From Kiritimatiellia bacterium (GTDB taxonomy: Bacteria; Verrucomicrobiota; Kiritimatiellia; RFP12; UBA1067), in the NCBI GenBank assembly GCA_017542055.1, contig JAFXXW010000031.1, positions 1 through 54,403 of the forward strand: a stretch of DNA of 54,403 nucleotides, written 5' to 3'. Below, one piece after another: positions 37,540-47,273 of the stretch (position 1 is its first letter; each line of letters opens with the position of its first letter). The notes below the pieces were generated by a model. It saw only the letters and a list, made by a program, of their open reading frames with translations. It made no database searches and was not told where the DNA came from. A program made the translations under genes and the position numbers.

Positions 37540-38172
37540 ATGAGAGATTTGTTCATTGTCGGAGCCGGCGGCCTCGGACGCGAGGCGGTCTGGACGGTGG
37601 AGCGCATCAACAAGGCCGCGCAACAGCCGATGTGGAACGTGATCGGTTTCGCCGATGACGATCCCAAGAAGGCCAAGGGCAATTTCGAAGGCTATCCCAT
37701 GCTGGGTTCATGCGAGCAGGCGAGCAAGGATTATCCGGGCGCCAGCGTGTTCGTGGCCATCGGCGACAACCAGATCCGGCGCGACATCTACAAGCGGCTG
37801 CGCGGCCACGACTTCCCGGCGCTGATCGATCCTTCGGCGCAGGTTTCGCCCACCACCGAATTCCGGCACGGCACTTACATCGCCTGCGAGGCGGTAGTGA
37901 GCGTGGGCACCGAAATCGGCAAGTTCGTCATCATCAACGCGCGGGCCGGCGTGGGCCACGATTCCAAAGTGGGCGACTTCTGCAATATCTGCCCCGGCGT
38001 GACGCTTTCGGGCCATACCGAGCTCGAAGAAGACGTGATGATGGGCTCCAACAGCTGCACCGCCCCCGGCATGAAGGTGGGCAAGGGCGCGCAGGTGTGC
38101 GCGGGCACGCCCGTCCTCAAGAACGTGGAGCCGGGCACCACGCTGTCGCCTTTCGGATCGCTTAAAGCCTGA
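37540..38172 (+). CDS. NeuD-like sugar O-acyltransferase (left-handed beta-helix)
   Basis: A 210-residue protein of the PglD/NeuD class, which acetylate nucleotide sugars or surface glycans. The N-terminal Rossmann-like part begins MRDLFIVGAGGLGREA. The C-terminal hexapeptide-repeat helix (about 100-205) includes GTYIACEAVVSVGTEIGKFV, NICPGVTLSGHTELEEDVMM and KGAQVCAGTPVL. ATG 37540 is supported by GGAAAGGA at 37525-37532. An in-frame ATG at 37507 lies at the expected transcription start and would add 11 residues as a leaderless alternative. The stop overlaps waaA (TGATG). Confidence 0.85.
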   Translation: MRDLFIVGAGGLGREAVWTVERINKAAQQPMWNVIGFADDDPKKAKGNFEGYPMLGSCEQASKDYPGASVFVAIGDNQIRRDIYKRLRGHDFPALIDPSAQVSPTTEFRHGTYIACEAVVSVGTEIGKFVIINARAGVGHDSKVGDFCNICPGVTLSGHTELEEDVMMGSNSCTAPGMKVGKGAQVCAGTPVLKNVEPGTTLSPFGSLKA

Positions 38173-39434
38173 TGAAGTGGATAATATATAACGCTCTTTT
38201 CGGCGTTGTATATCCGTTTCTCCTGCCCGGCTTCCTTTTGCGGATGGCCCGGCGAGGCGGTTACAAGGCGCGAATGGGCGATCGCTTTGCGCTCTATCCC
38301 CAGGAACTGATCCGCCAATTCCGCTCCGCACCGGACTGGATCTGGATCCATGCCGTCAGCGTGGGCGAGGTGCAGATCGCGGGCCAGCTCATGCGCGAAT
38401 GGCGCGCGCAAGATCCGGATGTGCGCTTTTGCTTTTCCACCACCAGCTCCACCGGCTGGAAGATGGCCGAGCGCGAAGTGACGGACCGCGACGCGCTCAT
38501 CTACAATCCCCTCGACTTCCCCAGCTGGGTCAAGAGCGCGCTCAAGACCGTGCGCCCCCGGGCGATCATTCTCACCGAATCGGAACTGTGGCCCAACTTC
38601 ATCATGCAGGCCAAAAAGTACCGGATTCCGCTCTATCTCGTCAACGCGCGGGTGAGCGACCGGAGCGCGCCCCGATACAAAAAGGCCCGTTGGTTCTTCG
38701 GCGACGTGCTGAGCGCCTTTACGCGAATCTTCGCGCAGAGCGAAATGGACAAGGCGCGACTCGTGGACGCGGGAGCGCCGTCGGACCAGGTGGAAGTGAC
38801 GGGATCCTTCAAGTTCGACGTGGCGCGGCGCAACCCGGCCAAAGAGCGCGAACTCGCGGACTGGTGCGGAGGGGGCCGGATTCTCCTGGGCGGGTCCACC
38901 TGGCCGGGCGAAGATGAAGTGCTCCTTCGGATCTACCGCCAACTCAAGCAGCGCGGCGACGCGGTCACGCTCGTGATCGCGCCAAGACATTTCGAGAAGG
39001 CCGACCAGGTGGAAGCCAACATCGTCAAGGCCGGATTCACTTGCGCGCGCCGGTCCAAGGGCACGCAAGGCGAGGTGTATCTCGCGGACACGACGGGCGA
39101 ACTGATGGGCCTCTACGGCATCGCCAGCGTGGTGTTCGTGGGCAAGTCGCTTTGCGCGCACGGGTCGCAGAACATGATCGAGCCGTGTCTTTGCGGCAAA
39201 CCGACTTTGGTGGGCCTCTACACCGAGAATTTCCGTCCCGTGATGAGCGATCTCAAGGAAGGTGAGGGCATTTGGGAAGTGTCAAACGCCGAGGAGCTGG
39301 CGCGGGCCGTGCTGGAACTTTTCGCCGACGAAGCCAAAGCGGCGCGTCTGGGCGACCGGGCCCGGGCGGCGGTGGAACGGCGCAAGGGCGTGGTGCCGAG
39401 AGTGGTAAAGTCGATAATGGAGGCGGTAAAGTGA
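38172..39434 (+). CDS. waaA: 3-Deoxy-D-manno-octulosonic acid transferase
   Basis: Adds Kdo to lipid A precursor at the inner membrane, so this organism makes LPS. It is a 420-residue GT30 enzyme. An N-terminal membrane anchor covers about 1-25, and the catalytic Glu is E66 in HAVSVGEVQ. Other family signatures are STTSSTGWKMAE, LTESELWPNFI, VNARVSDRS, GGSTWPGEDEVLL and the acceptor-domain GKSLCAHGSQNMIEP. The start overlaps the preceding stop, and the end overlaps the next gene's GTG. Confidence 0.95.
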   Translation: MKWIIYNALFGVVYPFLLPGFLLRMARRGGYKARMGDRFALYPQELIRQFRSAPDWIWIHAVSVGEVQIAGQLMREWRAQDPDVRFCFSTTSSTGWKMAEREVTDRDALIYNPLDFPSWVKSALKTVRPRAIILTESELWPNFIMQAKKYRIPLYLVNARVSDRSAPRYKKARWFFGDVLSAFTRIFAQSEMDKARLVDAGAPSDQVEVTGSFKFDVARRNPAKERELADWCGGGRILLGGSTWPGEDEVLLRIYRQLKQRGDAVTLVIAPRHFEKADQVEANIVKAGFTCARRSKGTQGEVYLADTTGELMGLYGIASVVFVGKSLCAHGSQNMIEPCLCGKPTLVGLYTENFRPVMSDLKEGEGIWEVSNAEELARAVLELFADEAKAARLGDRARAAVERRKGVVPRVVKSIMEAVK

Positions 39435-40519
39435 AGTTCAAATTTGGTATGGCGGCGCTGCTGGTGGCGGTGCTGGCGGGATGCGGCAAGGTGGCGGAGG
39501 AGCAGGAAACCTCGCCCTCGTTCGTGCCGGCGCGGATCGTCTCCACGTATCTCGCGATGCTGGAAAAGCCGACTGCCACGCGCTGTCTCGTGGCGGGCAC
39601 TCGCGGCGAGGCGTATCGCGAATTTTTCGCGCGGGCGGGACTGGGCGTGGACGACCAGGCCACCGGCAAGGGCCGGTACGACATCGTATTCGTGGCGGGC
39701 GAAACGAAGCGCCCCATCAAGGACCTTGCGGACGAATGGCTGGCCGCCAACGGCGTGCTGGCCAAGGTGGTGGACGTGCGCCAAAAGACGATGGAAGCTC
39801 TCGAGGCGGAATTCAAAGAGCTGGGCGAGGCGACGGGATCGGCGCATCTCTGGATGCCGGGCATCGAAGACTGGATTGTCATCGGTCGGACCGCTCCCGT
39901 CAAGATCAAGCTCTCGGCCATGATGGACATCTTTTCGCGCGAGGGCGGTTTCGACGACCTTTCGGCAGCCGAATGCTCGTCCCTCCCGGAACTCTTCGCG
40001 TCGTACGCGGGCGAACTCGAGGCGGCCATGCCGGCTTTCGGCAATCTCGCCCGGGACATTCTCGTGCGGCCCCAGTTCCTGGTGACGCGGGACGTGCCGG
40101 ACATCAACTGGATCGACGTGGACGAGGAGATCGATACCGACATCCTGGAAGAGATGGTCAAGGAGGTCCGCTCCATGCAGGTCATTCGCCGCCTGGTGCT
40201 GGAAGGCGGCATGCAGGCGGACGAGCAGAAGATCGACGAGGCCACCGACGCCTGGTCGCGCGCGGCCTTGCGCAATCCCCACGACCCCATGCTGATCGAC
40301 CGGCTGGAGCGGCTCTGGAAGAATGCGGACGCGTTTTTCCGGGTGGGCAATTTTTCGTTGGCGGCCAAGTGCTACGAGACTTATCTCATGATCCGTCCGG
40401 GCGACTGGCAGAGCGCGGAGGCGCTGTCGTTTTGCCTGACGCAGCTGGGCAAGATGGAACTCGCCGAAGAAGTGCACAAGAAGGCGATGCGGCTAAGGGA
40501 CGGGAATGAGGCTCGGTAA
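39431..40519 (+). CDS. Lipoprotein with Rossmann-like and TPR-like parts, function unknown
   Basis: A 362-residue lipoprotein starting at GTG 39431, with GGAGG at 39419-39423 and a lipobox LAGC at Cys18. Residues 50-180 read like a decayed methyltransferase or spermidine-synthase fold: RCLVAGTRGEAY, then YDIVFVAG, NGVLAKVVDVRQKTMEAL and LWMPGIEDWIVIGR. No clear SAM-binding glycine motif is seen. The C-terminal third has TPR-like helices (AAKCYETYLMIRPGDWQSAE; LGKMELAEEVHKKAM). It overlaps waaA by 4 bp and the ketosynthase by 14 bp. The fold suggestion is inference from pattern. Confidence 0.72.
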   Translation: MKFKFGMAALLVAVLAGCGKVAEEQETSPSFVPARIVSTYLAMLEKPTATRCLVAGTRGEAYREFFARAGLGVDDQATGKGRYDIVFVAGETKRPIKDLADEWLAANGVLAKVVDVRQKTMEALEAEFKELGEATGSAHLWMPGIEDWIVIGRTAPVKIKLSAMMDIFSREGGFDDLSAAECSSLPELFASYAGELEAAMPAFGNLARDILVRPQFLVTRDVPDINWIDVDEEIDTDILEEMVKEVRSMQVIRRLVLEGGMQADEQKIDEATDAWSRAALRNPHDPMLIDRLERLWKNADAFFRVGNFSLAAKCYETYLMIRPGDWQSAEALSFCLTQLGKMELAEEVHKKAMRLRDGNEAR

Positions 40520-41564
40520 CCTTTTCACCGCATCGGCGCTAGGGGTTGGCAACGACGAGACGTGGCGGAATTATCTCGACCGGACGGCTCCGGGCATGCG
40601 CGTAATCGAAGGCGACATTCCGGGCAAGCCCATCTGGTTCGGCTCGGTGCCGTATACGGGCAACCCCCAACTCATTCGAACCAATCAGCTGCTGGACCTG
40701 GCCTATGGAACAATGGCCGGGGCGATCGAAAACCTGAAGCGCCAGTACGGCGCCAACCGGGTGGCGATAGTTCTGGGCGCGTCCAATACCGGCATCGACG
40801 AGGCGGAAAACTACGTGGACGAGTGGCTGGACAAGGGCCAAAAGCCGTCCGGACTCGACTTTTCCATGATCGAATTGGGGACTCCCGCCCTGTTCCTTAA
40901 GGAGCTCGCCAAGACGACCGGCCCGGCCTATACGGTCAGCACCGCCTGCTCGTCTGCCGCCAAGGCATTGGCTTCCGCCCAAAGACTGATCGAGCGCGGC
41001 ATCGTGGACGCGGCCATCACGGGCGGAGTGGACGGACGCTGCCGGTTTGCGATGAACGGCTTCAACGCTTTGGGGGCGTTGAGCGAGGGCCGGTGCCGAC
41101 CCCTGGCGGAAGATCGCGACGGCATCAACCTGGGCGAGGGCGTGGCGCTCTTTACGCTCACCCGGGACTCGGGCGAGGTGGAGCTGGCGGGCGTGGGGGA
41201 ATCGAGCGACGCCTATCACGCTACCGCCCCCGATCCGGAAGGCAACGGCGCGGAAGCGGCCCTGCGCGGCGCCATCGACTGTCTCCCGGGCCGGAATGCG
41301 GCTGAAGTCGATTATCTCAATTTGCACGGCACCGGCACCTTGGCCAACGACGCGATGGAAATGAAAGCCGTGCGTCGGGTGTTCGGGGAGAATCCACCCC
41401 AGTACGAGTCCACCAAAGACTTGACCGGCCACTGTCTGGGGGCGGCCGGGGCGGTAGAAGCGGCCATTTGCTATTTGCGTTTGACGCACGGCCACAGCCG
41501 GTGCTGTCTCTCGTCCAGTTTCGCGTTTGGAGGATCCAATGCCGCAGTTGCCCTATACGCTTGA
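40506..41564 (+). CDS. Beta-ketoacyl-ACP synthase (aryl-polyene-type)
   Basis: A 352-residue condensing enzyme that extends acyl-ACP with malonyl-ACP. The thiolase-fold catalytic triad is complete: C148 in TACSSA, H274 in HGTGT and H309 in GHCLGAAGA. It is shorter than FabF (~410) and resembles the ketosynthases paired with an ApeP-type dehydratase in aryl-polyene loci. Here that dehydratase follows with a 26-bp overlap, but the remaining aryl-polyene genes are absent. Confidence 0.87.
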   Translation: MRLGNLFTASALGVGNDETWRNYLDRTAPGMRVIEGDIPGKPIWFGSVPYTGNPQLIRTNQLLDLAYGTMAGAIENLKRQYGANRVAIVLGASNTGIDEAENYVDEWLDKGQKPSGLDFSMIELGTPALFLKELAKTTGPAYTVSTACSSAAKALASAQRLIERGIVDAAITGGVDGRCRFAMNGFNALGALSEGRCRPLAEDRDGINLGEGVALFTLTRDSGEVELAGVGESSDAYHATAPDPEGNGAEAALRGAIDCLPGRNAAEVDYLNLHGTGTLANDAMEMKAVRRVFGENPPQYESTKDLTGHCLGAAGAVEAAICYLRLTHGHSRCCLSSSFAFGGSNAAVALYA

Positions 41565-41988
41565 AGACGTGTTGCCGCATCGCGCGCCGATGATTCTCAT
41601 CGACGGCATCGAGGACGTGAACCTCGCGGAAAAGACTTTGGTGGCCTACGTCACCGTGAAGCCCGAATGGTGCCAAAGCCAGACGGCCATCGAATTCATG
41701 GCCCAGGCTTCGGCGGCGCTGGCGGGCTATGCGGACCGCGTCCAGCACCCGGATCGACCCGCCCGGCCCGGCTTTCTCTTGGGGACGCGCAAGCTCACCT
41801 TGAACCTTCCCCAATTCGAGGTGGGGCGGCGCTACCGGATTTTCGTCCATAACGAATTCGGCGACGAGGAGGCAGGGAGCTTTTCCTGCGTCATCCAGGA
41901 CGAAGACGGACGCGAGGTGGCCGACGCCATTCTCAACGCGTACCGCCCGATCAATATCGAAACTTTCATGAAAGGATTGAACCGATGA
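41539..41988 (+). CDS. Hotdog-fold 3-hydroxyacyl-ACP dehydratase (ApeP-like)
   Basis: A 149-residue protein starting at ATG 41539 after GGAGG (41529-41533), inside the end of the ketosynthase. The opening [19 protein letters not shown] and [15 protein letters not shown] are FabZ/ApeP hallmarks. [16 protein letters not shown] is characteristic of the ApeP subgroup. It probably dehydrates the product of the neighbouring ketosynthase after a reductase encoded elsewhere. The stop overlaps purE (ATGA). Confidence 0.83.
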   Translation: MPQLPYTLEDVLPHRAPMILIDGIEDVNLAEKTLVAYVTVKPEWCQSQTAIEFMAQASAALAGYADRVQHPDRPARPGFLLGTRKLTLNLPQFEVGRRYRIFVHNEFGDEEAGSFSCVIQDEDGREVADAILNAYRPINIETFMKGLNR

Positions 41989-42479
41989 ACGAAATTCAAG
42001 TTGGCATTGTGATGGGATCCGATTCGGACTGGCCGCTCGTGAAGAAGGCCTGCGAGACTTTGGACAAGTTTGGGGTCGGGTACGAAACTCGCGTCATCTC
42101 CGCGCATCGCACCCCGGAAATGGCTATCGACTATTCGCGCACGGCCGAGGAGCGGGGCTTAAAGGTAATCATTGCGGCAGCCGGAGGCGCGGCGCATCTG
42201 GGCGGCGTGCTGGCGGCCGGGACGGTGCTCCCGGTCATCGGCATCCCGGTGGCGGGCGGCGCCTTGAACGGACTGGACGCCTTGTACGCTACGGTGCAGA
42301 TGCCGTCCGGCGTGCCGGTGGCCACTGTCGCCTGCGGGAGCGCGGGCCCGGTCAACGCGGCCTTGCTGGCGGTGCAGATTCTGGGCACGGCCGACGCCGG
42401 TTTGCGCCAAAAGTTCCATGCGCACAAGCGCGAGCTCGCCGACAAGGTGGCTGCCGCCAACGATCGCATCCACCAGTAA
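41985..42479 (+). CDS. purE: N5-carboxyaminoimidazole ribonucleotide mutase
   Basis: Class I PurE, rearranging N5-CAIR to CAIR in purine synthesis. The product has 164 residues. Motifs are [35 protein letters not shown] and [23 protein letters not shown]. No purK is adjacent. It overlaps the dehydratase and ends 15 bp before ettA. Confidence 0.95.
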   Translation: MNEIQVGIVMGSDSDWPLVKKACETLDKFGVGYETRVISAHRTPEMAIDYSRTAEERGLKVIIAAAGGAAHLGGVLAAGTVLPVIGIPVAGGALNGLDALYATVQMPSGVPVATVACGSAGPVNAALLAVQILGTADAGLRQKFHAHKRELADKVAAANDRIHQ

Positions 42480-42494
42480 AGGGCGTGACCGGTC

Positions 42495-44099
42495 ATGGCG
42501 GGTGAATATCAGTTTTCGCTTATCGACGTAACCAAGCAGGTGGGCGCCAAGACGATCCTGAAGGACGTCAACCTGAGCTTCTTCTACGGCGCGCACATCG
42601 GCGTAATCGGCGGCAACGGCGCGGGCAAGAGCTCGCTCCTCAAGATTCTCGCGGGACTCGATACCGACCTCATGGGCACGGTGCAGGTGGCCAAGGGCAC
42701 CAAAGTGGGTTATCTCCCGCAGGAGCCGGAACTGGACGACACCAAGACGGTTGGCGAAGTGGTGAACGAGGCGGTCAAGCCCATCCACGACAAGCTCGAG
42801 CGCTATGAGGATTTGTGCTGCAACCTGGACGACCCCAAAGCCGAAGAGGAGATGGGCCGCCTCCAGGAGGAAATCGACGCGCACGACTATTGGAACATCG
42901 ACTCCCAGGTGGAACGGGCGATGGCGGCCATGCACTGTCCGCCTCCGGACCGGCCCGTCAAGGTGCTGTCGGGCGGCGAGCGGCGTCGCGTGGCGATTTG
43001 CCGGCTCTTGCTGACGGAACCGGACGTACTCCTCCTCGACGAACCCACCAACCACCTCGACGCGGAAACGGTCCAGTGGCTGGAAGAATACCTGAAGCCC
43101 TTCAAGGGCACGCTCATCGTGGTCACGCACGACCGCTACTTCCTGTCGGACGTGACGGACTGGATTCTCGAACTCGATCACGGCATCTGCTATCCCTACA
43201 AGGGCAACTACGAGGAGTGGCTCAAGCAGAAGCAGGCCCTGCTGGAGCGCGAGGCCAAGGTGGAGAAGAGCCGGCAGAAACTGCTCGAGAACGAACTCAA
43301 GTGGATCCAGACCAATCCCTCCGGTCGCCACTCCAAGAGCCAGGCCCGCGTGAAGCGCTACGAGGAACTGCAAAAGCAGGAAGTGTCGACGCGCGAGGAC
43401 GACCTCGTGATCCGCATTCCGGCCGGACCGCGCCTGGGCAATCTCGTGGTGCGCGCCGAACACGTGGCGATGGGCTTCGACGGACGCACGCTCTACCGCG
43501 ACCTCAACTTCGACCTGCCGCGTGGCGGCATAGTGGGGGTGATCGGGGCCAACGGCGCGGGCAAGACCACGCTCTTCAAGCTCATCACGGGCGAGCTCAA
43601 GCCTCTCGGCGGCACGATTTCGGTGGGCGATACGGTCAAGCTCAGCTATGTGGACCAGACCCGCAGCGAGCTTAAGCCCGACCAGACCGTCTACGAGGCC
43701 ATCACGGGTGGCGGCGAGTTTGTGAACCTCGCCGGCAAGACGATGATGAACGGACGCGCCTATTGCTCGCGCTTCAACTTCCGGGGACCCGAACAGCAAA
43801 AGAAGGTGGGCGTCCTCTCGGGCGGCGAACGCAATCGCGTACACCTCGCCAAGCTCCTCACCTCGGGCGGCAATCTGCTCCTCCTCGACGAACCCACCAA
43901 CGACCTCGACGTGGCCACGCTCCGGTCTTTGGAGGAAGGTCTCATGGAGTTTGGCGGCTGCGTGATGGTGGTGAGCCACGACCGTTGGTTCCTGGACCGC
44001 ATCGCCACGCACATTCTGGCGTTCGAGCCGGACGGCAAGACCAACTGGTTCGAGGGGTCGTATTCCGAATACCACGAGTGGCTGAGCAAGCGTAAATGA
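42495..44099 (+). CDS. ettA: ABC-F translational throttle ATPase EttA
   Basis: A 534-residue cytoplasmic twin-ATPase ABC-F protein that binds the ribosomal E site and gates elongation by energy status. Walker A motifs are GGNGAGKSS near 38-46 and GANGAGKTT near 350-358. Signatures are [12 protein letters not shown] and [12 protein letters not shown], each followed by LLDEPTN. The arm and linker region (about 245-300) has the long charged helix and [13 protein letters not shown]. There are no membrane spans. The stop overlaps rlmN (ATGA). Confidence 0.95.
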   Translation: MAGEYQFSLIDVTKQVGAKTILKDVNLSFFYGAHIGVIGGNGAGKSSLLKILAGLDTDLMGTVQVAKGTKVGYLPQEPELDDTKTVGEVVNEAVKPIHDKLERYEDLCCNLDDPKAEEEMGRLQEEIDAHDYWNIDSQVERAMAAMHCPPPDRPVKVLSGGERRRVAICRLLLTEPDVLLLDEPTNHLDAETVQWLEEYLKPFKGTLIVVTHDRYFLSDVTDWILELDHGICYPYKGNYEEWLKQKQALLEREAKVEKSRQKLLENELKWIQTNPSGRHSKSQARVKRYEELQKQEVSTREDDLVIRIPAGPRLGNLVVRAEHVAMGFDGRTLYRDLNFDLPRGGIVGVIGANGAGKTTLFKLITGELKPLGGTISVGDTVKLSYVDQTRSELKPDQTVYEAITGGGEFVNLAGKTMMNGRAYCSRFNFRGPEQQKKVGVLSGGERNRVHLAKLLTSGGNLLLLDEPTNDLDVATLRSLEEGLMEFGGCVMVVSHDRWFLDRIATHILAFEPDGKTNWFEGSYSEYHEWLSKRK

Positions 44100-45121
44100 C
44101 GAAAGCCTGGTCGATCTTGCCGGAAGAGTGGAAGGGCATCCTCGCCGCGCGGGGACTGCGTCCTTTCCGCGCCGACCAGATTCTGCAATCGCTCTATCGC
44201 GACTACATCGACGACTGGGAGGAGGCCACCACGCTCCCCAAAGACTTCCGCGAGACGCTCAAGCAAGAGTTCCCCCTCACCGAATGCCGCGAGCTGGAAG
44301 TGAGCAAGTCCTCGGACGGAACCCAAAAGCTCCTCCTGGGCTATGCGGACGGCCAAAGCGTGGAGACGGTGCTCATTCCCGCCACCGGACGCTTCACCCA
44401 GTGCATTTCCACCCAGGTGGGATGCGCAATGGGCTGCGCGTTCTGCGCCAGCGGCTCGCGAGGCGTGGTGAGGTCGCTTACTTCCGACGAGATCGTGGCG
44501 GAATATCTCGCGGGGCGCAAGCACGGCGAAATCACCAATATCGTGGTGATGGGGATGGGCGAACCGTTCAACAACTACGACGAGACCATCCGCGCCCTCA
44601 AGCTCATCAATGCCGGCAAGGGACCCAATCTCGGCGCGCGCCACATCACCATTTCCACTTGCGGGGTGGTGCCGGGCTTTCGGCGCCTCGCGTCGGAAGG
44701 CATCCAGTTCGAGCTTTCCGTCTCGCTCCACGCGCCCAACGACGCGCTCCGGTCGGAACTGATGCCGGTCAATCGCCGCTGGCCCATCGACGAACTCTTG
44801 ACCGCGTGCGCCGACTACACCAAAGCCACCAAGCGCATCATCACTTTCGAGTATACGGTCATCAAAGGCGTCAACGACTCCCGGGCCTGCGCGGAAGAGT
44901 TGGCCCGGCAAGTGAAGCGCGTCCCGATGGCCAAAGTGAACTTGATCCCGCTTTCGCCCGTCGCGCACCGGCCGGACTTCAAGACGCCGGACGACCAGAC
45001 GCTCCTCATGTTCCTCGACGTGCTTATGAAAAATCGCGTCCAGACCATGCTGAGGCGTTCGCGCGGCAAAGACGCCAACGCCGCCTGCGGCCAGTTGCGC
45101 CTGAGGCATCTGGATGGCTGA
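44096..45121 (+). CDS. rlmN: Dual-specificity 23S rRNA A2503 / tRNA A37 C2-methyltransferase
   Basis: Radical-SAM methyltransferase of 341 residues. The cluster motif C-x3-C-x2-C is in GCAMGCAFCASG near 108-119, where the last Cys is the second active-site Cys region. The methyl-carrying Cys is in DANAACGQLR near the C-terminus. VVMGMGEPFNNYDETI and ITISTCGVVPG are family signatures. It overlaps ettA by 4 bp and the helicase by 8 bp. Confidence 0.95.
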   Translation: MTKAWSILPEEWKGILAARGLRPFRADQILQSLYRDYIDDWEEATTLPKDFRETLKQEFPLTECRELEVSKSSDGTQKLLLGYADGQSVETVLIPATGRFTQCISTQVGCAMGCAFCASGSRGVVRSLTSDEIVAEYLAGRKHGEITNIVVMGMGEPFNNYDETIRALKLINAGKGPNLGARHITISTCGVVPGFRRLASEGIQFELSVSLHAPNDALRSELMPVNRRWPIDELLTACADYTKATKRIITFEYTVIKGVNDSRACAEELARQVKRVPMAKVNLIPLSPVAHRPDFKTPDDQTLLMFLDVLMKNRVQTMLRRSRGKDANAACGQLRLRHLDG

Positions 45122-47273
45122 GCCGGTCTCGAATCCGGACGAAATTCTCGTCGCGATTCCGGCCATGCCGGAATTTTCCGTCCGCGTGGCCGGAACCCGG
45201 TCGGCGCTCTCCATATTGGTGGTGGCGGGCTACTCCCTCGAGCATCGCTTCCCCGCGCTCTCCGACCAGCCGCGTTTGCGGGTGTACTTGAAGGACCCCG
45301 ACGACCCCCTCGCCCGGCGTGTGCGAAATCTCCCGGCCGAACAGAACGCCGTCAAGCTGGTGCGCAAGTGGGGCTTCGAGCCGGCCTATACGGAAGGGGA
45401 CCAAAAGCTCTATCTCACCGATCCCGGTAAGGTGCTCGACTTCCTCGCCTCGGGTCTCCCGTACTTGCGGCGACATGGCGTCAAGTGCACGCTCGCCCCC
45501 GCGCTCCAGGCCCTCTACGACCGAATGGGCTTTCTGGTGCCGGTAGTGAAGATTCGCGACGTGCCGGGCCAGGACGCTTTCGACGCGTGCTGTCTCATCG
45601 ATGGCGGACCGGACAGCCGCTTGGGCCGGGCGGACATCCAGTCAGCGATGGGTCGGGGCGATAGTTTCATCCTGAAGGACGGCCAGGTGACGCTCTTCGA
45701 TCGCTCGGCCATCGACGAGATGCGCGCCGTCTTCCGCGATACGGTGTCGCGTCGTGGCGGCTCGCCCCGGGGCTGGTTCCGGATGGACCTCATCCATGCC
45801 GGCTTCGTGCGCTCCGCCCTCGACGCCATCTGCGACAGCGTGGACCTGGAGGCCGACGAAGCACCCCGGTGGCAGCTCGTCTCGTCCCGGCTCAATCGCC
45901 AGGGTGCCAAGCTCCCGGGCGCGGATTTGGGCCCCTTAAGCGGCACTTTGCGGCCTTATCAGCGCGAGGGCGTCGCCTGGATGGAGTACTTGGCGCAAAG
46001 CGGCTTTTGCGGGCTCTTGGCGGACGAGATGGGACTGGGGAAGACGCTCCAGACCCTCGCCTGGATCGCGCTTGCGCGTCGGCAGGGTCGGCAAGGGCCG
46101 TGTCTCGTCGTCTGCCCCACCTCGCTCGTCCCCAACTGGGAGGCGGAAGCCAAAAAGTTCGTGCCGGAACTCAAGACTTTGGCGGTGTCGGGGCCGGGCC
46201 GCGACGACCATTTCCACGAGATTCCCCAGGCCGACCTCGTCATCACCTCGTACGCGCTCTTGCAGCGCGACTTCCCCGACGCCTATCTGGGCGTCCAGTT
46301 CGACGTGATGGTGCTCGACGAAGCGCAGCATATCAAAAACCGCAACACCAACAATGCCCGCTTCGCCAAAGAGGTGGAGTGTCGCCGTCGCCTCGTGCTC
46401 ACGGGAACGCCCATCGAAAATTCGGTGTCGGACGTGTGGTCCATTTTCGACTTCCTCATGCCCGGCTATCTGGGCGACTACGAAAGCTTCAAGCTCGCTT
46501 ACGAAGACCCCATCCAGGACGGGGGCGAGGAGGGGCGCCTCGCGCAGGAGCGACTCAAGCGCAAGCTGCATCCTTTCATTCTGCGGCGACTCAAGCGCGA
46601 CGTGGCCAAAGACTTGCCGGACAAGCTGGTGCGCGTTCTCGAGTGTCCCATGCCCGATCAAGTCCGGCGCGAGTATCTCGCGGTCAAGCGGTCGGAGCGG
46701 AGCAAGGCCGTCACCAAGTTCCAGCTGCTCGCACTCCTCATGAAGCTGAGGCAGATCGCCTCGTCCGGCAAGGTGGAGGCGCTGCTGGAGCAGCTCTCGG
46801 AGGCAATCGACGGAGGTCATCGCGTCCTCGTGTTCTCGCAGTTCGTGACGCAACTTGAGCGACTCAAGTCCGCCTTGGACGAGGCCGGCATCCGCTACTG
46901 CTATCTCGACGGTTCCACCCGTAATCGCCTCGAGGAGTGCAACCGCTTCAACCGGGAGCGCGACATTCCCGTCTTCCTCATTTCGCTCATGGCGGGCGGG
47001 ACGGGTCTCAACCTCACGGGGGCCGACATGGTCATCCATTACGACCCCTGGTGGAATCCGGCCGTCGAGGACCAGGCCACCGATCGCGCGCATCGCATCG
47101 GCCAGACGCGGCGCGTCTACGTGACCAAGCTCATCGCGCACGATTCGGTGGAGGAGAAGGTCCTGGCGCTCCAACGCAAGAAGCAGGCGGTGATCGCGGC
47201 AACCGTTTCCGCCAGCGACGCCGCCATCGCCGATCGCCTCTCCCTCGCCGACCTCTCCCATCTCCTCGATTGA
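45114..47273 (+). CDS. SNF2-family DEAQ-box helicase
   Basis: A 719-residue SWI2/SNF2 ATPase. About 280 N-terminal residues have no recognised domain and no SWIM zinc cysteines. The motor follows: LRPYQREGVAWM, DEMGLGKT near 302-309, LDEAQHIKN near 401, LTGTPIENS, and helicase C with LNLTGADMVIHYDPWWNPA and DRAHRIGQTR. Close bacterial homologues are annotated as SNF2 helicases of unclear substrate, possibly acting on protein-DNA or RNA polymerase complexes. It is the last gene of a nine-gene run. No methyltransferase or nuclease neighbour suggests a defence role. Confidence 0.9.
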   Translation: MAEPVSNPDEILVAIPAMPEFSVRVAGTRSALSILVVAGYSLEHRFPALSDQPRLRVYLKDPDDPLARRVRNLPAEQNAVKLVRKWGFEPAYTEGDQKLYLTDPGKVLDFLASGLPYLRRHGVKCTLAPALQALYDRMGFLVPVVKIRDVPGQDAFDACCLIDGGPDSRLGRADIQSAMGRGDSFILKDGQVTLFDRSAIDEMRAVFRDTVSRRGGSPRGWFRMDLIHAGFVRSALDAICDSVDLEADEAPRWQLVSSRLNRQGAKLPGADLGPLSGTLRPYQREGVAWMEYLAQSGFCGLLADEMGLGKTLQTLAWIALARRQGRQGPCLVVCPTSLVPNWEAEAKKFVPELKTLAVSGPGRDDHFHEIPQADLVITSYALLQRDFPDAYLGVQFDVMVLDEAQHIKNRNTNNARFAKEVECRRRLVLTGTPIENSVSDVWSIFDFLMPGYLGDYESFKLAYEDPIQDGGEEGRLAQERLKRKLHPFILRRLKRDVAKDLPDKLVRVLECPMPDQVRREYLAVKRSERSKAVTKFQLLALLMKLRQIASSGKVEALLEQLSEAIDGGHRVLVFSQFVTQLERLKSALDEAGIRYCYLDGSTRNRLEECNRFNRERDIPVFLISLMAGGTGLNLTGADMVIHYDPWWNPAVEDQATDRAHRIGQTRRVYVTKLIAHDSVEEKVLALQRKKQAVIAATVSASDAAIADRLSLADLSHLLD

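Noticed and set aside
39431..39790. Active spermidine synthase
   Set aside because: The protein is a lipoprotein and lacks a clear SAM-binding glycine motif and the catalytic Asp pattern; only the strand order is suggestive.
45114..47273. Phage-defence locus built on the SNF2 helicase
   Set aside because: Neighbours are rlmN, ettA and purE in one operon; no nuclease, methylase or other defence component is adjacent.
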